DNA from: an uncultured Sutterella sp.
GTDB taxonomy: Bacteria; Pseudomonadota; Gammaproteobacteria; Burkholderiales; Burkholderiaceae_F
Reading direction: 5' to 3'
Assembly (NCBI GenBank): GCA_949287305.1
Contig: CASEFX010000015.1
Span: 1 to 64,000 of the forward strand
DNA length: 64,000 nt
In this document: positions 8,687-16,482 of the stretch, in pieces
Position numbering within the stretch: position 1 is the first letter of the stretch
Layout of the letters: every line of letters begins with the position of its first letter
Translations under genes and position numbers: made by a program
Notes under the pieces: model-generated
Database searches by the model: none
Told to the model about the DNA's origin: nothing
Seen by the model: the letters and a program-made list of their open reading frames with translations, nothing else

Positions 8687-9060
8687 TCGTCGTAAAGGGG
8701 CCGGGGTCTTGCGCCTTCCCACCGTACTGTTTTTCCCCGTCGCCCTCCGAACGAAGAGCATTTTTCATCCGAGAGCGGCCGGTCGTTACTCATTCGCTCG
8801 TTCGGACTAGGGTTTTGCGCCGTGGGTCGTAGACCCTCCGGCGACCGGTTCGGTCTACAATGAGAATTTCCGAATCTCGATCCGTCGCGAGCGCCCCCTC
8901 AGTTCTCGCTTCGGTCCGAAACCTCCGTGCACAAGAATGCCGGGCGCCCGAATTCCCTCAAGGGACGCACCGGCCGCATCGCCCTCCCTCAGGCGACACG
9001 CAGCCGCGAACCCCGCGGATTCCCGTGCATTCCAATAACCAATAACTCTGGAGAATCCTT
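8687..9060. other. Leader region of the sodium symporter gene
   Basis: No gene seen. A TACAAT box at 8856-8861 could be the -10 of the symporter promoter, giving a leader of nearly 200 bases; no clear -35 was found. A GGAG ribosome site lies at 9051-9054. Confidence 0.3.
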
Positions 9061-10458
9061 ATGAGTACACGCCAAACCTGGTCCAGCCGTTTGACATACA
9101 TCCTGACGGTTGCCGGCGCGACCATCGGTTTCGGCGCCACCTGGCGCTTTCCGTATCTCGTGGGTGAAAACGGCGGCGGCGCCTACGTGCTCACCTTCTG
9201 TCTCGTGATGCTGCTCGTGGGCATCCCGATCATCCTCGTCGAAAACGTCATCGGACGGCGCGCCCAGTCGAACAGCGTCGACGCCTTCGTGCGCGCGGGC
9301 GTCGACAACGGAAAGAAGCCGAGCGCCCTCTGGAAGATCTTCGGCTACACGGGGCTTTTGGGGGCCTTCGGGATTCTCGCCTACTACATGGTGATCGGCG
9401 GCTGGGTGCTCTCCTACATCTGGCACATTCTTCTGGGCGCCGCGGGCTTTGCGGGCGGGCTCGACCTTTCGAGCCCGATTACGAAGGAAGTGACCGAAGC
9501 CTTCTACGCCGACAAGATTGAAAATTCGCCCTTCGCGATCGCGTGCTTCACCTTCGTATTCGTTCTCATCAACTGGGTGATTCTGCGAAAGGGCGTGATC
9601 GAGGGGATCGAAAAGTCGGTGAAGTACCTGATGCCGGCGCTCTTTTTGTGCCTCCTCGTCATGGTGATCCGCAACCTCACACTCGACAACGCCATGGAAG
9701 GCGTGCGCTTCTACCTCACGCCCGACTTCTCGAAGATCACGCCGAAACTTCTTCTCGACGTCCTGGGGCAGGTGTTCTTTGCCTTGTCGCTCGGCTTCGG
9801 CGTCATGATCACGCTCTCCTCGCACCTGAACCAGAAGGAAGACATGGTGAAGACCGCCGTCATCACCGGCGTCATCAATACGCTCGTCGCCGTCATGGCG
9901 GGCTTCATGATCTTCCCGTCGCTCTTCAGCGCCAACCTCGCTCCGGATTCGGGTCCGTCGCTCGTCTTCAAGTCGCTTCCGATCGCCTTCTCGGAAATGT
10001 TCCTCGGCAACTTCTTCGCCGTGGTCTTCTTCCTCCTTCTCATCATCGCGGCTCTGACGACGTCGCTCACCATCTATCAGGTGATCATCAGCGTCCTCTT
10101 TGAGCGCCACCGCATTCTGCTGCACCGCGCGATCAACTGGGTCCTGGGCGGCGTCTTCGTCCTCGGGAACATTCCCTGCATCATGGCCTACGGTCCCTGG
10201 CGCGACGTGCGCATTCTCGACCGCAACATCTTCGACGCCTTCGACTTCGTGAGCGGCAACATCTGCTTCGTCATCACGGCTCTGGGCGCGACCCTCTACG
10301 TAGGCTGGGCCATGAAGCAGAACGCCGTCGCCGAAATTGACAACAACGGGACGATGATCCACAAGTCGACGGGCGTCTGGTACGCGCTCGTGCGCTACAT
10401 CATTCCGGTCGTGATCGTCGCGATCTTCGCCTACGGTCTGCGCGGCTTCTTCGCGTAA
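9061..10458 (+). CDS. Sodium-dependent transporter of the NSS (SNF) family
   Basis: A 465-residue inner-membrane symporter of the LeuT fold. The first helix reads VAGATIGFGATWRFPYLVGE and then NGGGAYVLTFCLVMLLVG: the GxGxxWRFPY and NGGGAF motifs of bacterial neurotransmitter:sodium symporters, which unwind to bind Na+ and an amino acid or amine. FFALSLGFGVMITLSSH (helix 6 region) and further helices to VVIVAIFAYGLRGFF give about eleven to twelve membrane spans, the bacterial number. The substrate cannot be read from the sequence; most bacterial members carry amino acids. GGAG ribosome site 6 bases before the ATG; own terminator follows. Confidence 0.92.
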   Translation: MSTRQTWSSRLTYILTVAGATIGFGATWRFPYLVGENGGGAYVLTFCLVMLLVGIPIILVENVIGRRAQSNSVDAFVRAGVDNGKKPSALWKIFGYTGLLGAFGILAYYMVIGGWVLSYIWHILLGAAGFAGGLDLSSPITKEVTEAFYADKIENSPFAIACFTFVFVLINWVILRKGVIEGIEKSVKYLMPALFLCLLVMVIRNLTLDNAMEGVRFYLTPDFSKITPKLLLDVLGQVFFALSLGFGVMITLSSHLNQKEDMVKTAVITGVINTLVAVMAGFMIFPSLFSANLAPDSGPSLVFKSLPIAFSEMFLGNFFAVVFFLLLIIAALTTSLTIYQVIISVLFERHRILLHRAINWVLGGVFVLGNIPCIMAYGPWRDVRILDRNIFDAFDFVSGNICFVITALGATLYVGWAMKQNAVAEIDNNGTMIHKSTGVWYALVRYIIPVVIVAIFAYGLRGFFA

Positions 10459-10476
10459 ATCGTTGCGCTTCCCTGC

Positions 10477-10509
10477 GGCCGTCGGACAGTTCTCCGGCGG
10501 CCTTTTCTT
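10477..10509 (+). terminator. Rho-independent terminator of the symporter gene
   Basis: Nine-bp stem GGCCGTCGG (10477-10485) and CCGGCGGCC (10494-10502), one G-T pair, 8-base loop, then TTTTCTTT. Confidence 0.88.
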
Positions 10510-10533
10510 TCCCGTTTCTTCTCTTTATTCCCC

Positions 10534-11397
10534 ATGACGACCACATCTTCCTCCCGTCTCGGCCTCGTACTTGAAGGCGGCGGCTTTCGCGCGCACTACA
10601 CGGCGGGCGTCCTCGACGTCCTGATCGACGAGAAGCTCCCGATCGAAGGCGTGATCGGCGTTTCGATGGGGGCGATCCACGGAGCGTCCTTCGTGTCGGG
10701 CCAGAAGGGGAGAAGTCTCGAGATCTACACGCGATTTGCCGCGGACGAGCGGCTCTGGAGTCTCCGGCGCTGGGTGAGGACGGGAAACCTCATCGACCCG
10801 CAGTTTTGCTACCACGACATTCCGGACCGCATCGTTCCCTTCGACGAAGAAACTTTCGAAAAGTCCGGCATGGCCTTTTACGCCTGCGCGTCGAACCTCG
10901 AGACGGGAAAGGCTGAATATCTGCGCCTTCCGAACTTGACGGACGACATCGACGGTCTGCGCGCGTCGGCCTCCTTGCCCTACGTCTCGCCCGTCGTGGA
11001 ATTTCGCGGGATGAAGCTTTTGGACGGCGGCTGCACCGACCGCATTCCGCTCGCCGCCTTCGAGCGGATGGGTTACACGCACAATATCGTGATCCAGACG
11101 CACCCGAGAGAGCACGCCGTGCGGGACCGCGACGCCTGGGCGGCGAAGTGGTGGTACCGGAAGTATCCGAAGTTCGTGGAGAGCTTCCAAAAGAGTCCCG
11201 AGGTCTATGAGGCGACGCAACGCCTGATCGACGAGCGCGTGAAGGAGGGACGAGTCTTTTCGATCCGGCCCGAGCGACCCATCCCCGTGGGGCGTTTGAC
11301 GCGCGACCCGGAGGACGTGCGCAGGGCCTATGACCTCGGCGCACGGGATGCGGAGAAAGCGTTGCCGGCGTTGCTGCAGTGGGTGAACGGGGCGTAA
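10534..11397 (+). CDS. Patatin-like phospholipase/acylhydrolase
   Basis: A 287-residue cytoplasmic protein of the patatin/RssA family. It has the oxyanion motif LVLEGGGFRAHYTAGVLD (GGGxR/K near residue 15), the nucleophile elbow IGVSMGAIHG (GxSxG, Ser44) and the catalytic Asp in MKLLDGGCTDRIP (DG(G/A), about residue 164). A Ser-Asp dyad of this kind hydrolyses acyl esters of phospholipids. The second half (WWYRKYPKF, AYDLGARDAEKALP) matches the bacterial YjjU-like group. It starts 25 bases after the preceding terminator; no strong ribosome site is visible. No membrane segment. Confidence 0.88.
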   Translation: MTTTSSSRLGLVLEGGGFRAHYTAGVLDVLIDEKLPIEGVIGVSMGAIHGASFVSGQKGRSLEIYTRFAADERLWSLRRWVRTGNLIDPQFCYHDIPDRIVPFDEETFEKSGMAFYACASNLETGKAEYLRLPNLTDDIDGLRASASLPYVSPVVEFRGMKLLDGGCTDRIPLAAFERMGYTHNIVIQTHPREHAVRDRDAWAAKWWYRKYPKFVESFQKSPEVYEATQRLIDERVKEGRVFSIRPERPIPVGRLTRDPEDVRRAYDLGARDAEKALPALLQWVNGA

Positions 11398-11418
11398 GGC
11401 CGGGAGTGGAGGGGCGGT

Positions 11419-11468
11419 CCTACTTTGCATTAAAAAACAAGTATGGTTGCGATTTAATGCAAAGTAGG
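11419..11468. repeat. Perfect 16-bp inverted repeat with 18-bp spacer (orphan dyad)
   Basis: CCTACTTTGCATTAAA at 11419-11434 and TTTAATGCAAAGTAGG at 11453-11468 are exact reverse complements. No T run follows, so it does not look like a terminator. A 22-codon frame (11472-11540, MKIKIKKLRKSKKEWFEV...) starts four bases after the second arm but is too short to judge. Similar but different dyads stand next to both AAA ATPase genes of this window. Confidence 0.85.
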
Positions 11469-11602
11469 GTGATGAAAATCAAAATCAAGAAGCTCCGGAA
11501 GTCGAAGAAAGAATGGTTTGAGGTGTCCGCCTCTTGCTGATAATCATGAAAATCGGGGCGATCCGGTGTTTCCACGCCGAGGAAATTCGCCGGTCCCGAC
11601 GG

Positions 11603-11634
11603 AAAACGGGCGGCTCCCGCGAGGAAACCGCCCG
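11603..11634 (-). terminator. Terminator of flavoprotein 2
   Basis: Read on the minus strand: CGGGCGG (11634-11628), loop, CCGCCCG (11613-11607), then TTTT. Confidence 0.75.
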
Positions 11635-11661
11635 CAACTCTTTCGATTCAGAGGAGAGGAA

Positions 11662-13167
11662 TTACTTCTTTTCTTCCTTCAGGATCGTCATGACCGCCAT
11701 GCGGCCCGAGTTGATGGCGAAGGCCGAAGCCGTGCCTTCACCGACCTTGAGGTCGTAGGAGTCGCCGTACATGCCGCCCGCGTCATGGCCGATGGCGTAG
11801 AGGCCCGGAATGACGTGGTCGTTCTTGTCGAGAACCTGCAGACCCGCATTCACCTTGACGCCGTTCAGGGACGTGAGCGCATTGATCTTGCCGCGAACGA
11901 CGTAGAAGGGACCCGTAGCGACTTCACGCAGATAATAGGGGGCCTTCCCGAACTGTTCGTCCTTGCCCTGACGAGCGTACTTCGTGATGGCGCCGCAAGA
12001 AGCCTTGAGCGTGGCGGGATCCATGCCGGCCTTCTTGGCGACTTCTTCAATGGTGTTGCCGATGAAGACGTTGCCCTTGGCTTCGTTCGCCTTGAGGAGA
12101 GCATCAAGCTGCGTCGCGTGCTGACCGCGCTGGATGAAGTTGCCGCAGGGATTCGGATAACCCTTGCCCTTCGTGGAGATTTCCTGCTTGGTCTTTTCGT
12201 CGAAGACGATGTAGGTCCATTCGCCCGAGCGCGCGATGGCGTTCGAAGCGGTCGGCCAGTCGATCGTCAGTTCTTCGTTGAAGAAGCGGTTGCCCGTGCC
12301 GTCGACGTAGAGAAGACCTTGGCGGAAGAGAGCGCGCACTTCCTTGTTGGCGCCGTTGCAGATGGCTTCGCCTTCCGCGGGCATGAAGGCGCCGTTCATC
12401 ATCATGGGCCCGATGTTATCTCCTACTGCCCCAACCTCAAAGGCCATGTTGATGCCGTCGCCCGTACGGCCGGGCGTCCCGACCGGCGTCATGTCGATCC
12501 CCGTGAGGTCCTTCACCATCTTGGCATTGAAGCTGTAGCCGCCCGTGGCGAGAATCACGTTCTTCGCGTTGATCGTCACCTTTTCGCCGGTCTTCGTGTC
12601 CTTCGCGATGACGCCCGTCACCTTGCCGTCCTTGGTGATGAGCTTTTCACCCGGGGTGTTCAGGAGAAGCGTGCCGCCTTCCTTCTTGAAGAGTTCGACC
12701 ATGGTCTTGGGAAGAGAGCCGGCATAGGGGTAGATGTGCCACGTCTGCTCGGCCTTGTCGCGCCAGGCGGTCTTGACTTCCTTCCATTTCACGCCGTGAT
12801 CTTCCACCCACTGGATCGTGTCGCCCGAGAGTTCGACGAAAGCCTTCATCAACGGGGCGTTGATGCGCCAGTGATGGTAGGAGGCCATCGCGTTGAAGGC
12901 GTCGGTCGTGGTCCACTTCATGCCCTTGGCCTTGGTGTAGGGCGTCTGCACGCCGAAGCTCCCTTCCATGAAGAGGCCCGCGCCGCCCGGGAAGGCGTTC
13001 TTTTCGATCATGATGGTTTTGAGACCGCCTTCAACGGCGGAGACGGCGGCGACCGTGCCGCCCGCACCGGCGCCGACCACGACGACGTCGGCGTTGTAGG
13101 TCTTATCGGCCCAGGCCGGGAGCGACATCGTGACCGCGGCGGCGATGGCGAGCATCTTGAGTTTCAT
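11662..13167 (-). CDS. Exported FAD-dependent fumarate reductase-like flavoprotein 2
   Basis: A 501-residue protein with a Sec-type signal (MKLKMLAIAAAVTMSLPAWA); no twin arginine, unlike most relatives here, so FAD may be acquired in the periplasm. Rossmann motif VVVGAGAGGTVAAVSAVEGG, FAD-contact TPGRTGDGINMAFEVGAVGD, C-terminal YAIGHDAGGMYGDSYDLKVG. EGSFGVQTPYTKAKGMKW and HHWRIN pair it with the protein at 431-2005. No CXXCH. The ATG follows TAAGGAGAACACC. A Crp-like regulator is encoded divergently about 630 bases away and is its likely regulator. Confidence 0.85.
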   Translation of the reverse strand: MKLKMLAIAAAVTMSLPAWADKTYNADVVVVGAGAGGTVAAVSAVEGGLKTIMIEKNAFPGGAGLFMEGSFGVQTPYTKAKGMKWTTTDAFNAMASYHHWRINAPLMKAFVELSGDTIQWVEDHGVKWKEVKTAWRDKAEQTWHIYPYAGSLPKTMVELFKKEGGTLLLNTPGEKLITKDGKVTGVIAKDTKTGEKVTINAKNVILATGGYSFNAKMVKDLTGIDMTPVGTPGRTGDGINMAFEVGAVGDNIGPMMMNGAFMPAEGEAICNGANKEVRALFRQGLLYVDGTGNRFFNEELTIDWPTASNAIARSGEWTYIVFDEKTKQEISTKGKGYPNPCGNFIQRGQHATQLDALLKANEAKGNVFIGNTIEEVAKKAGMDPATLKASCGAITKYARQGKDEQFGKAPYYLREVATGPFYVVRGKINALTSLNGVKVNAGLQVLDKNDHVIPGLYAIGHDAGGMYGDSYDLKVGEGTASAFAINSGRMAVMTILKEEKK

Positions 13168-13256
13168 GGTGTTCTCCTTAGGTGAGTTTCAGAGAGACGG
13201 CCCGCAGGCCTTTCCTTGAATACGATTTTCGAGGAGACGATCGCTTCCGCATAGGT

Positions 13257-13294
13257 TCAAATGAGACCGTCCGAAGTCCCGAGTTTCCCGAGGA
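13257..13294. repeat. Direct repeat copy 1 upstream of flavoprotein 2
   Basis: TCAAATGAGACCGTCCGAAG followed by TCCCGAGTTTCCCGAGGA. It matches 13545-13582 at 34 of 38 positions; weaker similarity extends about 40 bases to the left. GAGACGATC at about 13233 opposes GACCGT here, a degenerate inverted repeat. Confidence 0.8.
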
Positions 13295-13389
13295 AAGAGA
13301 AGAAGGCGGGCGGTTCGTCGTGAAAACGGCAAACTTGCGTTCGGCATTGCGGGAGACGGCGATGCATGCAAAAGTGGTAGAATGCGGGC

Positions 13390-13479
13390 AACAGTTCCCG
13401 AAGGCCTCTGTTCGAGTGATCGAGCATGCAAAAAAAGAGGGACGCTTCGCCGGCAGTGCTTGCGCTGCCGGCATTTTTC
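13390..13479 (+). ncRNA. Candidate small RNA between flavoprotein 2 and the Crp-like gene
   Basis: A TAGAAT -10 box (13378-13383) in the context AAAGTGGTAGAAT is followed about 65 bases later by an excellent terminator, with no plausible open frame between. The same AAGTG(G/C)TAGAAT context precedes the second candidate at 61.25 kb. No clear -35. Could instead be a short leader of something lost. Confidence 0.3.
13449..13479 (+). terminator. Rho-independent terminator
   Basis: Perfect 8-bp stem GCCGGCAG (13449-13456) and CTGCCGGC (13465-13472), 8-base loop, then ATTTTTC. It ends no annotated gene. Confidence 0.85.
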
Positions 13480-13544
13480 TATCCTCTCCCTTGAAACACG
13501 AAACCGGGAGTGAGATTCAAAGAGACGGTCTTTGGCGAATGGGC

Positions 13545-13582
13545 TCAAATGAGACCGTTCGAAATCCCGAGTTTCCCGAAGA
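13545..13582. repeat. Direct repeat copy 2 upstream of the Crp-like gene
   Basis: TCAAATGAGACCGTTCGAAA followed by TCCCGAGTTTCCCGAAGA. Here an exact inverted repeat is visible: ACGGTCT (about 13525-13531) and AGACCGT (13552-13558). With copy 1 it brackets the intergenic region between two divergent genes. Confidence 0.8.
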
Positions 13583-13799
13583 GGATGGTGACAGGCGAGC
13601 GAGGCGCATCCTGCGGGAATCTTCAAAGAGAGGGGAGTTCGAGGAAGTGACCGCTTCTTTCGAAAACGTCGGGAGGAGCTTTCGGGCGAGCGACCCGTAG
13701 CGGTTTGCGCGGTCGTCGCACTACACTTTTCCGTAGTGCGGCGCTTCGGAAAGAAGATGGAGAGGCGCCGACGGTCATTCTTTTCCCGTAGGAGACATC

Positions 13800-14648
13800 A
13801 TGGCCACCGTTCGCGACACGGCGGAGTTTCAGCGAGCCTTGCTTTGTCAGCGCCGTTTTCCCGACGAGCTGCCGCTTCCGCTCGTCTGTTGGATTACGCC
13901 GCGCGTGCCCGAACGAATCGAGGCGCTCCTGCGCCACACGGGATATGTGAAGACCTTTGAAGCGGGCGAATACGTCTTCCATTCCGATGAATACTACGGC
14001 TCGATCGTGATGCTCACGCGCGGGCTCGGCGGCCGCGCCTTCGGGAGTGAAACCATTCAGGCGAGCGACGCGATTGCGCTTTCCGTTCCCTACCGCATCA
14101 TCGGCGGAAACCACTGTTTCTTCTCGGGCCTTCCCGGAATCGGGCGCTATTTTCTCTTGACGGCGGGCGAGGGGATCGTCGCGAAGAAGGAAGCCGTCAT
14201 GGCGGAACTCCGGCGCGACACGGCGCTCTTTGAAGAATTCGCGGCGTTTCTCGACCGCCTTTTTCAGTCGGACCGCATCGGGTTCGGGGCGATCGCCTTG
14301 CTGCCCGTTCGAAAGCGCATCCTTCTCTGGGCGCTCTCCTGGGGTCTCACCTACGGCGATCTCGTGACGGAAGAGGGTGTCGAGTGGCTCGCGATCGAGC
14401 CCTCGCTTTCCGCGCAACTTCTCTCGCGCGTAGCAAGCGCGAACCTCAGCCAGATCAAGCGCGATCTCGCACAGATGCGAAAGGAAGAAGTTTATAAGCG
14501 CGACGGATCGAAGATTCTCGTGCGCGCCAACGCCCTCGACGACGTCTGGCACTGGATGCGCGATTCCGAAGAGCGGACCGCGCGCTTCAAGCGTCCGACG
14601 GACTGGCGGGGATACTGCCGCGACTATCCGCGGGTGCAGCTCCCCTGA
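13800..14648 (+). CDS. Crp/Fnr-type transcriptional regulator
   Basis: A 282-residue protein. Residues about 45-150 look like a cyclic-nucleotide-binding-type beta roll (GYVKTFEAGEYVFHSDEYYG, VMLTRGLGGRAF); a long dimer helix follows (ALFEEFAAFLDRLFQSDRI) and then a C-terminal helix-turn-helix (IEPSLSAQLLSRVASANLSQ then IKRDLAQMRKEE). The four N-terminal cysteines of Fnr are absent, so it is probably not an iron-sulphur oxygen sensor; the ligand is unknown. It is divergent from flavoprotein 2, and direct repeats in the shared upstream region are candidate binding sites. The ATG follows GTAGGAGACATC. The domain call rests on pattern, not on a search. Confidence 0.65.
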   Translation: MATVRDTAEFQRALLCQRRFPDELPLPLVCWITPRVPERIEALLRHTGYVKTFEAGEYVFHSDEYYGSIVMLTRGLGGRAFGSETIQASDAIALSVPYRIIGGNHCFFSGLPGIGRYFLLTAGEGIVAKKEAVMAELRRDTALFEEFAAFLDRLFQSDRIGFGAIALLPVRKRILLWALSWGLTYGDLVTEEGVEWLAIEPSLSAQLLSRVASANLSQIKRDLAQMRKEEVYKRDGSKILVRANALDDVWHWMRDSEERTARFKRPTDWRGYCRDYPRVQLP

Positions 14649-14679
14649 AGGCCCGGCGGGAAGGATTTTTCCAAATCAA

Positions 14680-14716
14680 GAAAGTCCGCCGCGACAGGCG
14701 AGTCGGGCGGACTTTC
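14680..14716. terminator. Strong bidirectional hairpin after the Crp-like gene
   Basis: GAAAGTCCGCC (14680-14690) and GGCGGACTTTC (14706-14716) are exact complements with a 15-base loop. T runs on either side are poor. Confidence 0.55.
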
Positions 14717-14818
14717 AAGGGATTCCCTTCGGGGTGGGGGCCTCGAAAAAGAATTGAACGAGGAGAAAGAGAACGGAGCGTGAGGACGGAAGAAGAGAAG
14801 ATGGCGAAGAACTATAAA

Positions 14819-14854
14819 GTTTATCGAGATATAACGAATTTTGTTATATCTCGA
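14819..14854. repeat. GTTATA-type palindrome at the 3' side of the AAA ATPase gene
   Basis: TCGAGATATAAC (14824-14835), gaatttt, GTTATATCTCGA (14843-14854): a perfect 12-bp dyad. Preceded by AGTTTA; further ACTATAACTCGC half-sites follow at about 14863-14875. The core ATATAACGAATTTT recurs on the other side of the gene. Confidence 0.85.
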
Positions 14855-14902
14855 CAGAACTCACTATAACTCGCAATACATCGCTTTCTCTTTCGGGAAG
14901 GT

Positions 14903-16075
14903 TCAGTTGTTTTCTCGCTGGCGGCGCATGAAGTCTGCAAAGAGAGGGACAGTAAAATCAACGAATCCATATGATGTGGAATAAATCATGCCCTTGCGGA
15001 TGATCGCTGCACGAATGGGGCCGAGTCGATTCCCTTCTTTTCCCATGACTTCCGCAATTTTCCCTGCAGCATAAGGCCCCTCGCCGAGGGCGGCCATGGC
15101 AGCGCAGTATTTCATTTCCGCTTTGGTTAGACGATCCAAACGGACCCTGAAGAAACCTTCATCCAAAATGTGAATGGCTTCCGTCGCTGCGGATTCTGCG
15201 TCGGTCAGGGTAATTGTCTTGGTCGCGGCAATGTCCCAGGCACACGCAGCCCACTGTTGAAGAAAGAAGGGATAGCCGTGTGTGCCATGTACAATACTTT
15301 GGAGCGCGTCGTCGTCGATGAGGGCGCTTGCTTCTTCAATAGGTTTCCTGACAGCATTAGCAGCGGACACCTCATCGAGCGCACCGATGTCGAAATAGCG
15401 AAATAATCTTTCCGCATACGATTTTGCCTCTCCCGCAGACCTCGCAAGCTGAGGGAGTCCCGCGCCTATGAGCACTACGGGTAGGTTGGTTTGAGCAATT
15501 CGATGAAGGCTGACAATGAGGGCCGAGAAATCTTGCTCGGAGAGATACTGGATTTCATCTAGAGAAAGAAGCCATCCTTTTTTGGCGGCCTTGGCAACCG
15601 TTCCAATAGATTCGAATAGGTCAGGAAGTTCTGTCTCGAGATCCACGGAATCCCCATGAGCTTCATGAGGTTCGACGCTGATCTCCACGCCGCCCACTTC
15701 AATTTTCAAGTTGGCTGCGAATCTCTTGACTGCCTGCATGCCACGTGAGGCGAGATCTTTGGTTAGTTCCACTGTAGACAAAGATCTCATGATTTTCTTC
15801 ACCTCGGGGTAAAGCATTTTGGCGAGATCTGCTTTTTCCGGGGCTTCTAGGCGTGAAACAAGAAAACCTAGATCCCGAGCCTGGTTGGCCAGTTCATTTA
15901 GAAGAACGGTCTTGCCAGTTCCACGAAGGCCAAGGAACAACATCGGACGAAAAGAACGACCGGCGAGGGCTCGACGCAAGGAGATGATTGCTTCTTCAAT
16001 GATCTTGGTACGCCCCGCTAATTCCGGAGGTCTTTGACCAGCGCCCGGGGAAAAGGGGTTGAGGTAAGGGTCCAT
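14903..16075 (-). CDS. AAA-family ATP-binding protein (archaeal-ATPase-like)
   Basis: A 390-residue ATPase. Walker A GLRGTGKTVLL at 49-56, Walker B GWLLSLDEIQYL (Asp-Glu 173-174), sensor region PVVLIGAGLPQLARSAGEAK, then a winged-helix-like C-terminus (LTKAEMKYCAAMAALGEGPY, AEVMGKEGNRLGPIRAAIIR). This is the ATPase_2/AAA_16 type, STAND-like NTPases with a C-terminal winged helix, whose cellular role is not established. It stands alone and is markedly poorer in GC than its neighbours. Both flanks carry the same GTTATA-rich repeat, so gene and repeats look like one cassette that either regulates itself or moves as a unit. No transposase is nearby. Confidence 0.8.
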   Translation of the reverse strand: MDPYLNPFSPGAGQRPPELAGRTKIIEEAIISLRRALAGRSFRPMLFLGLRGTGKTVLLNELANQARDLGFLVSRLEAPEKADLAKMLYPEVKKIMRSLSTVELTKDLASRGMQAVKRFAANLKIEVGGVEISVEPHEAHGDSVDLETELPDLFESIGTVAKAAKKGWLLSLDEIQYLSEQDFSALIVSLHRIAQTNLPVVLIGAGLPQLARSAGEAKSYAERLFRYFDIGALDEVSAANAVRKPIEEASALIDDDALQSIVHGTHGYPFFLQQWAACAWDIAATKTITLTDAESAATEAIHILDEGFFRVRLDRLTKAEMKYCAAMAALGEGPYAAGKIAEVMGKEGNRLGPIRAAIIRKGMIYSTSYGFVDFTVPLFADFMRRQRENN

Positions 16076-16091
16076 TTTTCTGAGGAGATGA

Positions 16092-16152
16092 AGAGTTTAT
16101 CTCGATATAACGAATTTTATTATAACCAACTATAACTTGTTATAACTTGCGG
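16092..16152. repeat. GTTATA-type repeat at the 5' side of the AAA ATPase gene
   Basis: AGTTTATCTCGATATAACGA then ATTTTATTATAACC, followed by AACTATAACTTGTTATAACTTGC. Aligned with 14818-14850 it shares GTTTATC, GATATAACGAATTTT and TTATA. Here the dyad is imperfect but three extra TATAAC half-sites follow. It sits immediately upstream of the ATPase start, so it should include its promoter. Confidence 0.8.
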
Positions 16153-16482
16153 TGCCCCAGTTCTTTTTGTTGAGAATTGTTTGTCCTGTGCTCCGTGTTT
16201 CTTATTGTGCAAGAAGGGATTGCATCCCTTTTTAAGGTGTGAGTGCAACTGCTTGATCTATCACGATGGATTCTAGAAGAGTACACCTTTGTACCAACAC
16301 TGCCATATGTTTGAGGATACGCGGCGGCAGTTCCCCGACGACGACTAAGAATTTTCTCGCTCGGAAAAGTGCCGATGGGCGCGGACCTTGCAAATCGCTA
16401 CGATTTTCCTTCGCAACGGGCGGCGTCCCTTGACGCTTCCGCCCGATAAAACGCAACGTCTTTGCGACAAAGGAGAATCAGC
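16153..16482. other. Intergenic region before flavoprotein 3
   Basis: No recognisable gene. The left half is AT-rich and may belong to the ATPase cassette; the right half (after about 16360) has the GC of the flavoprotein. An AAAGGAG ribosome site at 16469-16475 serves the flavoprotein. Confidence 0.4.

Noticed and set aside
11472..11540. 22-codon frame after the orphan dyad as a gene
   Set aside because: Too short to judge; kept only as a remark with the dyad.
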